From contig DASRFJ010000266.1 of NCBI GenBank assembly GCA_035651595.1, positions 1-64,000 on the forward strand: a stretch of DNA of 64,000 nt. The letters run 5' to 3'. Positions within the stretch are counted from its first letter, which is position 1, and each line of letters begins with the position of its first letter. The DNA comes from JAFARZ01 sp035651595. Lineage in GTDB: Bacteria; Actinomycetota; Actinomycetes; Streptosporangiales; Streptosporangiaceae. The translations under genes were made by a program, and so were the position numbers. Positions 50,575-60,102 of this stretch are shown in pieces. The notes beneath the pieces are model-generated. The model did no database searches, was not told the DNA's origin, and saw nothing but the letters and a program-made list of their open reading frames with translations.

Positions 50575-53500
50575 GTGTTCGGCCGGATCGCGATCGTCAA
50601 CCGCGCAGAGGCCGCGATGCGGCTCATCCACGCCGTCGGTGAGCTGAACGCGGCGGGCGGACGGCGGATCGAAACGGTGGCGCTCTACACCGACGCCGAT
50701 GCCCGGGCCACGTTCGTGCGGGACGCGGATCTGAGCTACTGCCTTGGCCCCGCCGCGGCGCGCCCCTACCTGGACCTGGCCGTCCTGGAGCGCGCGCTGG
50801 CCGCGACCGGCGCGGACGCCGCGTGGGTGGGCTGGGGCTTCGTCGCCGAGGATCCGGCGTTCGCCGAGTTGTGCCGCACGCTCGGGATAACGTTCATCGG
50901 GCCCGGCCCGGAAGCGATGCGCGCACTGGGCGACAAGATCGGCGCCAAGCTGCTCGCCGAGCGGGCGGGCGTTCCGGTCGCGCCGTGGAGCCGGGGTCCG
51001 GTGGCGGATCTCGACGCGGCGCTGCGCGTGGCGGAGAGGATCGGCTACCCGCTGATGCTCAAGGCGACCGCGGGTGGCGGCGGCCGCGGGATCCGGATCG
51101 TCACCAGTCCCGCCGAGCTCACCGACGCCTACGAGCGCACCAGCCGGGAAGCCGAGCGGGCCTTTGGCAGCGGTGTGCTGTTCCTGGAGCGCCTGGTGAC
51201 CGAGGCACGGCACGTCGAGGTTCAAGTGATCGCCGACGGCCAGGGCACGGTTTGGGCGCTGGGGGTGCGGGACTGCTCCGTCCAGCGCCGCAACCAGAAG
51301 ATCATCGAGGAGTCGTCCTCGCCGGTGCTGCCCGCCGGGCAAGCCGAGGAGCTGAAGGCGGCGGCGGAGCGGCTCGTGGCCGCCGCCGGCTACCGGGGCG
51401 CCGCCACGGTGGAGTTCTTGTACCGCCCGGCGGATCGCGTGCTCGCGTTCCTCGAGGTGAACACCCGGCTCCAGGTCGAGCACCCGGTCACCGAGATCAC
51501 CACCGGCACGGATCTCGTCAAGGCCATGTTGCATGTGGCCGCGGGCGGCAAGCTGACTGGACCGCGGCCGTCCGAGCGCGGCCACGCCATCGAGGCCAGG
51601 CTCAACGCCGAGGATCCCGACCGGGACTTCGCGCCCGCCCCGGGCCGCATCGCGCTGCTCGGCCTGCCCGCGGGTCCCGGCGTCCGGGTGGACACCGGCG
51701 TCCGCGACGGTGACTCGATCCCCGCCGACTTCGACTCGATGATCGCCAAGGTCATCGGCTACGGCCGGGACCGGGCCGAGGCGCTGTCCCGGCTGCGCCG
51801 CGCGCTACGGGAGACCACCGTCCTGATCGACGGCGGCACCACCAGCAAGAGCTTCCTCCTCGACGTGCTCGACCAGCCCGAGGTGCTTGACGGCAGCGCG
51901 GACACCGGCTGGATCGACCGGGCGCGGGCCGAGGGCCGGCTGGTGTCACGGCGGCACTCCGGTGTCGCCCTGGCGGTCGCGGCGATCGAGGCCTACCAGG
52001 ACCGCAAGCAGGTCGAACTGCGGCGGCTGCTGTCCACCGCGCACGGCGGGCGGCCTCAGACACGGCACGAGAGCGGCCGTCCGATCGACCTCACGCTGCG
52101 CGGCAAGGGCTACCGGCTCACCGTCGCGGAAACCGCCGTCGGCCGCTACCGCGTCGGTTTCCTGACGCCGGAGCCTGACGGCGTGCGGACCGTCGACGCG
52201 GTCGTGGATCGCTTCGGCGAGCACGCCGGGCAGATCGACCTCAACGGCCGGCGTTTCCGGCTGGTCACCGGCACACACGGGCCGATCCACCAGGTCGAGA
52301 TCGACGGCGTCACCCACCGGATCAGCCGCGACGAGGGCGGGGTGGTCCGGTCACCCGCCCCGGCGCTGGTGGTAGCCACACCGCTGATGGCCGGGGACGA
52401 GGTCGCGGCGGGGGCGCCGATGCTGGTCCTGGAGAGCATGAAGATGGAGACCGTCCTGCCCGCGCCGTTCCGTGCGGTGCTCAAACAGACGCTGGTCCAC
52501 GTCGGCAGCCAGGTCGAGGCGGGCGCGCCGCTGCTGCGCCTTGAGCCGCTCGACGGCGCGGGTGCTGGCGCTGCCGTGCCGGGGAGCGGCCACATCGAGC
52601 TGGAACTGCCCGCCGCGCCGTCCGGGCTGTGCGCCGCGGACCGGGTGCGGCGCGGCATGGCGGACCTGCGCGGCAGGGTGCTCGGTTTCGACGTCGACCC
52701 GTGCGACGACGGCGGCACGCTGGCCGGCTACCTCACGGCGCGCGCCGAGCTGTCCGAACGGCCGCTGGCGGCCGAGACCGGACTGCTGGAGATCTTCGCC
52801 GACCTGTCCGAGCTCACCTGGGGAATGCCAGACGGCGAGGAGACCACGGCCGGCACCCGGCTGCACAGCCCTCGGGAACACTTCCACAGCTACCTCCAGT
52901 GCCTCGATGACGAGCGGGCCGGCCTGCCGCGCACGTTCCGAGGTCGCCTGGTCCGGGTGCTGAGCCACTACGGTCTCGACGGGCTGGACCGGACACCCGA
53001 ACTGGAGGAGGCGGTCTTCCGGATCTTCCTCAGCCAGCAGCGCTCCGGTCCCGGCGTCACGGTTGTCACCGCCTTGTTGCGACGGTGGCTCACCGAGGCG
53101 CCACCGCCGGACACGCTGCGGCAGAGCGTTGTCCAGACGCTGGAACACCTGATCCGCGCCACGCAGCTGCGCTTCCCGGCGGTCGGCGACCTCGCGCGCA
53201 GCCTGGTATTCCGCTGGTTCGCCCAGCCGCTGCTGCGGCGCACCCGCGGCAAGGTCTACACCCGGGTGCGCCGCCACCTGCGGTACCTCGACCAGCATCC
53301 GGACGCGGCCAGCCGCGACGAGCGGATCGCGGACATCGTCGCCAGCCCCGAGCCGATCGTGCGGCTGCTGGGTCAGCGCATCGGCCGTCCCGGCACCGGC
53401 GCGCTGCTTGAGGCGGTCTGCCGCCGCTACTACGCCGAACACGCGCTGTCCGAGGTGCGCTGCGAGCCGAGCGGGATAAGGCCGTTCGTCACCGCTGTTT

Positions 53501-56019
53501 ATGAAATGGATGGGGAACCACGGCGGCTGCTGGCGATGGTCGCCGGCTTCGGTGAGCTGGCCGAGACGGCGGTCGAGGCGGATTCGGCCGTCGACATCTA
53601 CCTCACCTGGCCTGGCCGGCCCGCCGACGCCGACGAGATGGCCGCCAAGCTACGGGAGGTGCTGCCCAGCGGGCCGCGCCGGATCACGGTGACGGTCGTC
53701 GGGCGCAGCGTGGCGGCGGCACACCACCACTTCACGTTCCGGAACTCCCCGGCCGGCCTGACCGAGGAACGGCTGATCCGCGGCATGCATCCGCTCACCG
53801 CGCAGCGGCTGCGGCTGGGGCGCCTGACGAACTTCGAGCTCACCCGGCTGCCGTCCGCGTACGACGACGTCCAGCTGCTGCGCTGTGTCGCGCCGAACAA
53901 CCCCTCCGACGAGCGGCTGGTCGCCGTGGCGCAGGTCGGCGACCTGACGTCGCTGCGCGACGACGAAGGCCGCATCCTCGAATTGCCCACGCTGGAGGGC
54001 GCTCTCGGCGCGTGCATGGACGCGATCCGCGAGGTGCGGGAGCAGCGGCCAGCGAACAAGGGCCTGGACACCAACCGGATCTTCCTCTACGTGTGGCCGC
54101 CGAGTGACCTGACGCCGGAGGAACTGACCGCGGTCGTCCAGCGCGTGGTGCCGGCGACCGGCGGCGCGGGAGTGGCGGAGATCTTGTTCCTCGGCCGCGG
54201 CCGGGACCGGGAGACCGGCGAGCTGCACCGCGCGGCCGTACAGGTTTCCTATGACGTCGCGGCCGGCGTCTGGCGGGCCGCCGCCGACCCGCCGGCCGAC
54301 CTGATCGCGCCGCTGGACGACTACGGCCAGAAGGTGCTGCGGGCGCGGCGCCGCGGCACCGTCTACCCCTACGAGCTGACCGGCATGATCGCGGGGCCGG
54401 GCGGATCGTTCACCGAGTACGACCTCGACGATGCGGGGGCGCTGGCCCCGGTCAGCCGGCCGAAGGGACTCAACAAGGCCAGCATCGTGGCCGGGGTGGC
54501 GGTCACGCCTGCCGAGCGGTACCCGGAGGGCATGACCAGGGTGGTGCTGCTCGGCGATCCGGTCAAGGCGCTCGGCGCGCTGTCCGAACCGGAGTGTGCC
54601 CGGGTGATCGCGGCGCTGGACCTGGCGCAGCGGCTGCGGGTACCCGTCGAGTGGTACGCGTTGTCGGCGGGCGCGCGCGTCGCGATGGATTCGGGCACCG
54701 AGAACATGGACTGGACGGCGGCGGCGCTGCGCCGCATCGTCCGGTTCACCCAGGCCGGCGGCGAGATCAACGTCGTGGTAACCGGGGTCAACGTCGGTGC
54801 CCAGTCCTACTGGAACGCCGAGGCCACGATGCTCATGCATACCAAGGGCATCCTGGTGATGACGCCGGACTCGGCGATGGTGCTGACCGGCAAGCGATCG
54901 CTCGACTTCGCCGGCGGCGTGTCGGCCGAAGACAACTTCGGCATCGGCGGATACGACCGGGTGATGGGCCCGAACGGCCAGGCGCAGTACTGGGCGCCCG
55001 ACCTGCGATCCGCGCACGACGTGCTGCTGTCGTACTACGACCACAGTTACGTGCTGCCCGGCGAGGACGGCCCGCGCAGGGCCGTCACGACCGACCCCGT
55101 CGACCGGGACATCTCCGGTTATCCGCATGTTCTTGACGGGAGCGAGTTCACCACGGTCGGCGACATCTTCTGCTGCGAGATCAATCCGGATCGCAAGAAG
55201 CCGTTCGACATCCGGACGGTGATGCGCGCGGTGGCCGACCAGGACCACCCCGTGCTGGAACGCTGGGCCGGGCTGGCCGACGCGGAGACCGCCGTGGTGC
55301 AGGACGCGCACCTGGGCGGGCTGCCGGTATGCCTGCTCGGCATCGAGTCGCGGCCGGTGCCGCGGCACGGGTTCCCGCCCGCCGACGGCCCGGACTCCTA
55401 TACCGCGGGCACGCTGTTCCCGATGTCCTCGAAGAAGGTCGCGCGGGCCATCAACGCGGCGAGCGGGAACCGGCCGCTGGTGGTGCTGGCGAACCTGTCC
55501 GGCTTCGACGGGTCACCGGAGTCGATGCGTAAGCTCCAGCTCGAGTACGGCGCCGAGATCGGCCGGGCGATCGTCAACTTCCGCGGTCCCATCGTGTTCT
55601 GCGTGATCTCGCGTTATCACGGCGGCGCGTTCGTGGTGTTCTCGAAGATGCTCAACCCGAACATGACCGTGCTCGCCGTGGACGGCTCGTACGCCTCGGT
55701 GCTCGGCGGCACGCCGGCCGCGGCGGTGGTATTCGCCGCCGACGTGGATGCGCGCACCGCTCGGGACCCGCGGGTGACGGAGCTGGAGGCCCGCATCGCG
55801 GCGGCTGGCGGTATGCGGCCAGCCGGGCTCGTGACCCGGCTGGCCGAGGTGCGGGCGTCGGTGCGTGCGGAGAAGCTAGGAGAGGTCGCGGCCGAATACG
55901 ACAGCGTGCATTCGATTCAGCGCGCTCAGCGGGTGGGCTCGGTGGACGCGATCATCGCGCCCGGCGAGTTGCGGCCGCGGATCATCGCCGCGACCGAACG
56001 TGGCCTGGCTCGCGGCTAG
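50575..56019 (+). CDS. Single-chain biotin-dependent acyl-CoA carboxylase with eukaryote-like ACC central region
   Basis: An 1,814-residue multidomain carboxylase. Residues about 1-450 are biotin carboxylase (KATAGGGGRGIRIV ATP-grasp loop at about 163; EVNTRLQVEHPVTE near 295). The biotinyl domain follows, with VLESMKMETVLPA (modified Lys623). About 650-1250 is a central region resembling eukaryotic ACC, for example HPLTAQRLRLGRLTNFELTRLPS and NNPSDERLVAVAQVGDLTS. About 1250-1770 is the carboxyltransferase (FGIGGYDRVMGPNGQAQYWAP; DGSYASVLGGTPAAAVVF). Bacterial systems usually split these into subunits. It probably makes malonyl- or alkylmalonyl-CoA. GTG 50575 lies 3 bp after the ligase stop. 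Its 3' end overlaps the convergent SARP gene by 38 bp. Confidence 0.92.
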   Translation: MFGRIAIVNRAEAAMRLIHAVGELNAAGGRRIETVALYTDADARATFVRDADLSYCLGPAAARPYLDLAVLERALAATGADAAWVGWGFVAEDPAFAELCRTLGITFIGPGPEAMRALGDKIGAKLLAERAGVPVAPWSRGPVADLDAALRVAERIGYPLMLKATAGGGGRGIRIVTSPAELTDAYERTSREAERAFGSGVLFLERLVTEARHVEVQVIADGQGTVWALGVRDCSVQRRNQKIIEESSSPVLPAGQAEELKAAAERLVAAAGYRGAATVEFLYRPADRVLAFLEVNTRLQVEHPVTEITTGTDLVKAMLHVAAGGKLTGPRPSERGHAIEARLNAEDPDRDFAPAPGRIALLGLPAGPGVRVDTGVRDGDSIPADFDSMIAKVIGYGRDRAEALSRLRRALRETTVLIDGGTTSKSFLLDVLDQPEVLDGSADTGWIDRARAEGRLVSRRHSGVALAVAAIEAYQDRKQVELRRLLSTAHGGRPQTRHESGRPIDLTLRGKGYRLTVAETAVGRYRVGFLTPEPDGVRTVDAVVDRFGEHAGQIDLNGRRFRLVTGTHGPIHQVEIDGVTHRISRDEGGVVRSPAPALVVATPLMAGDEVAAGAPMLVLESMKMETVLPAPFRAVLKQTLVHVGSQVEAGAPLLRLEPLDGAGAGAAVPGSGHIELELPAAPSGLCAADRVRRGMADLRGRVLGFDVDPCDDGGTLAGYLTARAELSERPLAAETGLLEIFADLSELTWGMPDGEETTAGTRLHSPREHFHSYLQCLDDERAGLPRTFRGRLVRVLSHYGLDGLDRTPELEEAVFRIFLSQQRSGPGVTVVTALLRRWLTEAPPPDTLRQSVVQTLEHLIRATQLRFPAVGDLARSLVFRWFAQPLLRRTRGKVYTRVRRHLRYLDQHPDAASRDERIADIVASPEPIVRLLGQRIGRPGTGALLEAVCRRYYAEHALSEVRCEPSGIRPFVTAVYEMDGEPRRLLAMVAGFGELAETAVEADSAVDIYLTWPGRPADADEMAAKLREVLPSGPRRITVTVVGRSVAAAHHHFTFRNSPAGLTEERLIRGMHPLTAQRLRLGRLTNFELTRLPSAYDDVQLLRCVAPNNPSDERLVAVAQVGDLTSLRDDEGRILELPTLEGALGACMDAIREVREQRPANKGLDTNRIFLYVWPPSDLTPEELTAVVQRVVPATGGAGVAEILFLGRGRDRETGELHRAAVQVSYDVAAGVWRAAADPPADLIAPLDDYGQKVLRARRRGTVYPYELTGMIAGPGGSFTEYDLDDAGALAPVSRPKGLNKASIVAGVAVTPAERYPEGMTRVVLLGDPVKALGALSEPECARVIAALDLAQRLRVPVEWYALSAGARVAMDSGTENMDWTAAALRRIVRFTQAGGEINVVVTGVNVGAQSYWNAEATMLMHTKGILVMTPDSAMVLTGKRSLDFAGGVSAEDNFGIGGYDRVMGPNGQAQYWAPDLRSAHDVLLSYYDHSYVLPGEDGPRRAVTTDPVDRDISGYPHVLDGSEFTTVGDIFCCEINPDRKKPFDIRTVMRAVADQDHPVLERWAGLADAETAVVQDAHLGGLPVCLLGIESRPVPRHGFPPADGPDSYTAGTLFPMSSKKVARAINAASGNRPLVVLANLSGFDGSPESMRKLQLEYGAEIGRAIVNFRGPIVFCVISRYHGGAFVVFSKMLNPNMTVLAVDGSYASVLGGTPAAAVVFAADVDARTARDPRVTELEARIAAAGGMRPAGLVTRLAEVRASVRAEKLGEVAAEYDSVHSIQRAQRVGSVDAIIAPGELRPRIIAATERGLARG

Positions 56020-57106
56020 CGGCCGCGGGCAGCGGTGGGTGCCAGTCCAGTGCCGGGGCCTGGTTCAGGATTTCCTTCTCCAGGCGCTGGAGCACCGGCC
56101 GGGGGTCGATGCCCAGCTCAAGCGCCAGCCGCTGCTGATTGGTCCGCAACGCCGCTAGCGCGTCGGCCTGCCGCCCGGACCGGTACAGCGCGAGGCTCAG
56201 CAGCTCATAACCGTATTCGCGCAGCGGATGAGTCTGCGTGAACGCCTCGAGTTCGGCCGCCGCCAGCTCGTGGGCGCCCACCGCGAGCAGCGCCGCGCAC
56301 CGCCCCTCGATGGCCGACAGCCGCAGTTCCTCCAGGCGTGCGACCTCCGGCGCCACATACGTGGCGTCGGCGACCTCCGTGTAAGCCTGCCCTCGCCACA
56401 ACGCCAAGCCCACCTCGAACGCGATCAGCGCTCGCTGCGGATCACCCCTGTCCAGGGCTTGCCATCCCGCCGCGGCGCGCTCGCCGAACCGGCTGGCATC
56501 GACCACGGCGACGCGGCTGTCGAGCAGATAGCCCTTACCCCGCGTGCACAGCACCCTGGCCGGCGTCCGTGGCGCCCGATCGGGTTCCAGCACCCTGCGG
56601 AGGTTTGCCACGTACGCCTGGAGCGAGGTGATCGCCGAGGGCGGGGGCCGTCCGGTCCACAGCTCCTCCACGATCAGGTCCACCGGAACCGGCTGACCAG
56701 CGCGGCTGACCAGCAGCGCAAGCATCGCACGCTGCTTGGGCGCACCCAGGTCGACCACCTGCCCGTCGACCGTCGCCTCTATCGGGCCTAGCACCCGGAA
56801 CTCCGCCATCGGCTGCACCGCCGGGACCCGCGGCGGTCGCGCCCAGGCCGCCCGCGGTGCGTCCATCGGTCCGTCCATTGGTGTCTCGAGCGGCACCTGC
56901 CGCAGTGCGTCCGGGGCTGTGTCGGGCACTGTGTCGGGCACTGTGTCGCGCACTGCGTCCGGCATTGTGTCTGGCTCGCCCGCGAAGTGCACCTTCAGTA
57001 TTTCGTTGACATGCCGGAGCTGACGCACTTCCCGCTCCAGCTCGGCGATGCGCCGCGCATCCGCGGCGTCCATGACGATCGTGTCGAAATCGGAAGCATT
57101 GTTCAT
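55982..57106 (-). CDS. Small SARP-family activator with an IS3 OrfA-like N-terminal coiled coil
   Basis: A 374-residue protein. Residues about 100-360 are a standard SARP: OmpR-like winged helix (FRVLGPIEATVDGQVVDLGAPKQRAMLALLV... SLQAYVANLRRVLEP) and BTAD helices (DASRFGERAAAGWQALDRGD... ELGIDPRPVLQRLEKEIL). Ahead of this, residues 16-42 (ARRIAELEREVRQLRHVNEILKVHFAG) match the leucine-zipper end of IS3-family OrfA. A (D)TVPD-type repeat of about 30 residues links the two. SARPs activate antibiotic clusters. Start is ATG 57106. The operator at 57202-57230 suggests control by a SARP, possibly itself. Confidence 0.9.
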   Translation of the reverse strand: MNNASDFDTIVMDAADARRIAELEREVRQLRHVNEILKVHFAGEPDTMPDAVRDTVPDTVPDTAPDALRQVPLETPMDGPMDAPRAAWARPPRVPAVQPMAEFRVLGPIEATVDGQVVDLGAPKQRAMLALLVSRAGQPVPVDLIVEELWTGRPPPSAITSLQAYVANLRRVLEPDRAPRTPARVLCTRGKGYLLDSRVAVVDASRFGERAAAGWQALDRGDPQRALIAFEVGLALWRGQAYTEVADATYVAPEVARLEELRLSAIEGRCAALLAVGAHELAAAELEAFTQTHPLREYGYELLSLALYRSGRQADALAALRTNQQRLALELGIDPRPVLQRLEKEILNQAPALDWHPPLPAAASREPGHVRSRR

Positions 57107-57201
57107 TCCCCGTTACCCCTTGCATCTCGCCGCTTACGACGTGGTGTCCCCCTGAAGCGTTTCCACCGCCCCCCGCGGTATGACCGATCCTGACATTAGG
57201 G

Positions 57202-57230
57202 TATTGACAGCATGTTGAGTGGATATTGAA
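57202..57230 (-). promoter_or_regulatory. SARP-type operator: three heptamers at 11-bp spacing
   Basis: On the minus strand TTCAATA, CTCAACA and GTCAATA (plus-strand 57224-57230, 57213-57219, 57202-57208) recur every 11 bp with 4-bp spacers. That is the direct-repeat geometry of SARP binding sites. Eight bp further downstream lies TCAGGAT, a possible -10. The small SARP starts 96 bp below. Confidence 0.72.
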
Positions 57231-57249
57231 CACCTGGTCAGGGAATTTC

Positions 57250-60066
57250 TTAGGGCGCGCCGCCCCAGCTGGCCAGTTCGCCCGCCACCGCCTCGCTACG
57301 GGGATCGCTGAGATCCTCCAGGAGCGCCAGGGACTCGCGCAGGCAGCTACGGCCCTTGCTGGTCTGGCCAAGTGCGCGGTAGGCGTGGCCGAGAGCGCGC
57401 AGCGTCCTGGCCTCGCCCTGCCGGTCGGCGGTTTCCCGCCGGATCGCCAGGGCCTTGCGCAGGTTGTCGACCGCGTTCCCGGGCCGTTCGAGGTCGAGGT
57501 ACGCCGAGCCCAGCTCGTGCAATATGCAGCCGACACCGTACCTGTCGCGGGAATCGCGGCAGATTGCCAGCGCCTCGTCCAGGGTCACGATCGCCTCGTC
57601 GAAACGCCGCAGGTTCCGGTAGGTCTCGCCGAGCTGGCGCAATACGACGCCCTGTCCCCACTCGCTGGCAAGCTTGCGGAACAGGCTCAGCGAGTGCTCG
57701 AGCTGGCCGAGCGCCGCGGTGTGGCGGCCGGTTTCCCGGTAGGCGGCGCCCAGCGCATAGTGGGTGAATGCCTCTTGCAGCGTGAAGCCGATGCGCCGCC
57801 AATGCGGCAGGGCCTGTTCCAGGCAGTCGATGGCGTCGTCGGACCTGCGGATGTCGTTGTAGGCGACACCGAGACCGGTCAGCATCCCCGCCACACCCGG
57901 TGAATTGCCGAGCACCTGCGCGGACTCCAGGCCGATCTCGTGGGTGGTGATCCACTCGGGCCACGGCTTGCGCAGGAAGAAGTAGTCGACCAAGACGCTC
58001 GGCAGCTGCGACGCGGTCAGGTGATCGCCTATCGCCGCGGCCATCCTGGTGGCCGGCACCAGGTTCACCCGCTCACGTTCACACCAGTCCAGGGCTTGGG
58101 AGAAGCTGGCGAACTCCGCCGGGTGGCAGTCCGCGACCGGCGGACCGAGCGGCATGCGCGGACGCTGCGGCCGCAGGACGGCACCCGCCGCGTCGGCGGA
58201 GTGCAGATACCAGCTCAGCAGCCGCTGGGTCGCGGCGTGGCGGGCGGCCGCGGTGTCCTCCTCGGCAGCGCGCTCGGCCGCGTAGACCCGGATCAGGTCG
58301 TGCATCCGGTACCGGTCGGCCTCGATCTCGTCGACCAGGTGAAGCTGGCTCAAGGTCTGGGCGCGCCCGCGTGCGACCGCGACGTCGGCTCCGGCCACCG
58401 CCGCGATCGACCCGACGCTGAACTCGGTGCCCGGATGCAGGCCGAGCAACCGGAACAGGGCAGCCACCTCGGCCGTCAGCCCGCGATAGGACAAGGACAG
58501 GGAGGCGCGGATGGCCATGTGGCCGTCGTCGGTCGTCAGCACGTCGAGGCGCCCGTGCTCGCAGGCAAGCCGTTCGGCGAGCTCGGATAGCTTGAGGTGC
58601 GGGTGCGCCGCGAGATGCTCACCGCAGATGCGCAATGCCAGCGGCAGCAGGCCGCATAGGCGTGCGATGTCGGCGGCCGCCGCGCTCTCCCTGGCCACCC
58701 GCTCCGGGCCGGCGACACGTGCGAGCAGCGTCATGGCCTGGGCAGGCTCCAGCATGCCGAGGGTAAGCAGCCGGGCTCCGTGGCCAGCCCCCAAGGCGCT
58801 GAGCCGGTTCCTGCTTGTGACGATGACCGCGCAGGCCCCGGTTCCCGGCAGCAGCGGACTGACTTGCTCGGCGGTGGCGGCGTTGTCCAGGATGACGAGG
58901 ATCCGCTGGCCGGCCAGCACACTACGGTAGAGGCCGGCCTGGGAATCCAGATCGCTCGGGATCTGCCGTGGGTCCACGCCGAGCGCGCGGAGGAAGCCGA
59001 TCAGTGCTTCTCCCGGTGCGAGCGGTGGATCGGTCGGGTCGAAGCCCCGGAGGTTGACATAGAGCTGCCCGTCCGGGAAGCGGTCCGCGATCTGGTGTGC
59101 GAAACGGATGGCAAGCGCGGTCTTGCCGACCCCGGCGGCACCATCGAGGGCCGAGATCACCATCGCCGGGCTCCACGCCGGACGCTGCCCGCCGAGCTCG
59201 CCCAAGCTGCCCGCGAAGCGCTGGAGGGTGTCCAGTTCGGCCTGCCGTCCGGTGAAGTTCGATACGGCGTGCGGGAGCTGTCGTGGAATCACCCGGCTCG
59301 GTCGTGCGGCGCGGCGATCCGCGAGGTCGAGGTCGGGATCATGGCGCAGTATCTGCTCGTGCACCCGGCGCAGTTCTACCGCCGGGTCGGCGCCTAGTTC
59401 CGCGGCGAGCCGCCGGCGGATCCGCTCGAACCTGTCCAGTGCCTCAGCCGAACGGCCCGATCGGTGCAGCGCGATCATCTGCTGTCGTGCCAGCGACTCG
59501 TTCAGCGGCCACGTGGCCGTTTCCTCGGCCAGGTCCGCGAGCAATTCCCGAGCCCGCCCCTGCCGCAGCGCCACGTCATTGCGCTCGATGAGCGCGGCTA
59601 TGCGCTCGTTTTCCAGCGTGCGGCGGACGGCGTCCAGCCACGGGCTCGACAGGCCGCAGAACGGCGAGCCACGCCACAGGCGCAGCGCTTCGTCGAGCGT
59701 CTCGCCGCGCCGGTCATCGTCGGGCGCTGCCCGGGCGGCGACCACCAGACGGCGGAAGCGGTGCAGGTCCACAGCGTCCTCGGGGACCGACATCCGGTAA
59801 CCCGCCGCGGTCCTGGCCAGCAGCACGCCCTGTTCGGAAGATTCGCTGAGGGCTGCCCGGAGCCGGGTCAGGTAGCCGGACAGCACGTTGCGCACCGACC
59901 GGGGCGGCTCGTCACCCCATACGCGTTCGATGAGCCGGTCGGCCGGCACGCTCTGGTTGGCTTCTATCAAAAGGACGGCCAGCACACAGCGCTGCCGCGC
60001 GTGCCCGATCTCCACACAGCGGCCCCCCGTACGGGCCTCGACAGGACCCAGAAGCGCGAATTCCAT
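57250..60066 (-). CDS. Large AfsR-like regulator: SARP DNA-binding and BTAD, NB-ARC ATPase, TPR
   Basis: A 938-residue regulator. Residues 1-95 are the OmpR-like winged helix (LLGPVEARTGGRCVEIGHARQRCVLAVLLIEAN) and about 97-245 the BTAD helices. About 275-560 is the NB-ARC ATPase (Walker A DGAAGVGKTALAIR; Walker B RILVILDNAAT; GLLPLALRI). The rest is TPR-like, with about six 40-residue repeats (RETGRHTAALGQLEHSLSLF...). It is the AfsR/DnrI class of pathway activator. It lies 36 bp after the cyclase gene on the same strand and upstream of the small SARP, so the terpenoid operon carries its own regulators. Confidence 0.94.
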   Translation of the reverse strand: MEFALLGPVEARTGGRCVEIGHARQRCVLAVLLIEANQSVPADRLIERVWGDEPPRSVRNVLSGYLTRLRAALSESSEQGVLLARTAAGYRMSVPEDAVDLHRFRRLVVAARAAPDDDRRGETLDEALRLWRGSPFCGLSSPWLDAVRRTLENERIAALIERNDVALRQGRARELLADLAEETATWPLNESLARQQMIALHRSGRSAEALDRFERIRRRLAAELGADPAVELRRVHEQILRHDPDLDLADRRAARPSRVIPRQLPHAVSNFTGRQAELDTLQRFAGSLGELGGQRPAWSPAMVISALDGAAGVGKTALAIRFAHQIADRFPDGQLYVNLRGFDPTDPPLAPGEALIGFLRALGVDPRQIPSDLDSQAGLYRSVLAGQRILVILDNAATAEQVSPLLPGTGACAVIVTSRNRLSALGAGHGARLLTLGMLEPAQAMTLLARVAGPERVARESAAAADIARLCGLLPLALRICGEHLAAHPHLKLSELAERLACEHGRLDVLTTDDGHMAIRASLSLSYRGLTAEVAALFRLLGLHPGTEFSVGSIAAVAGADVAVARGRAQTLSQLHLVDEIEADRYRMHDLIRVYAAERAAEEDTAAARHAATQRLLSWYLHSADAAGAVLRPQRPRMPLGPPVADCHPAEFASFSQALDWCERERVNLVPATRMAAAIGDHLTASQLPSVLVDYFFLRKPWPEWITTHEIGLESAQVLGNSPGVAGMLTGLGVAYNDIRRSDDAIDCLEQALPHWRRIGFTLQEAFTHYALGAAYRETGRHTAALGQLEHSLSLFRKLASEWGQGVVLRQLGETYRNLRRFDEAIVTLDEALAICRDSRDRYGVGCILHELGSAYLDLERPGNAVDNLRKALAIRRETADRQGEARTLRALGHAYRALGQTSKGRSCLRESLALLEDLSDPRSEAVAGELASWGGAP

Positions 60067-60102
60067 TCCCCCCGGCCTAGCTTGTGATGTCGGCTTGCCG
60101 CA

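Noticed and set aside
53650..55368. 572-codon frame antisense to the carboxylase
   Set aside because: Antisense shadow of the carboxyltransferase domain. No recognisable family and no ribosome site.
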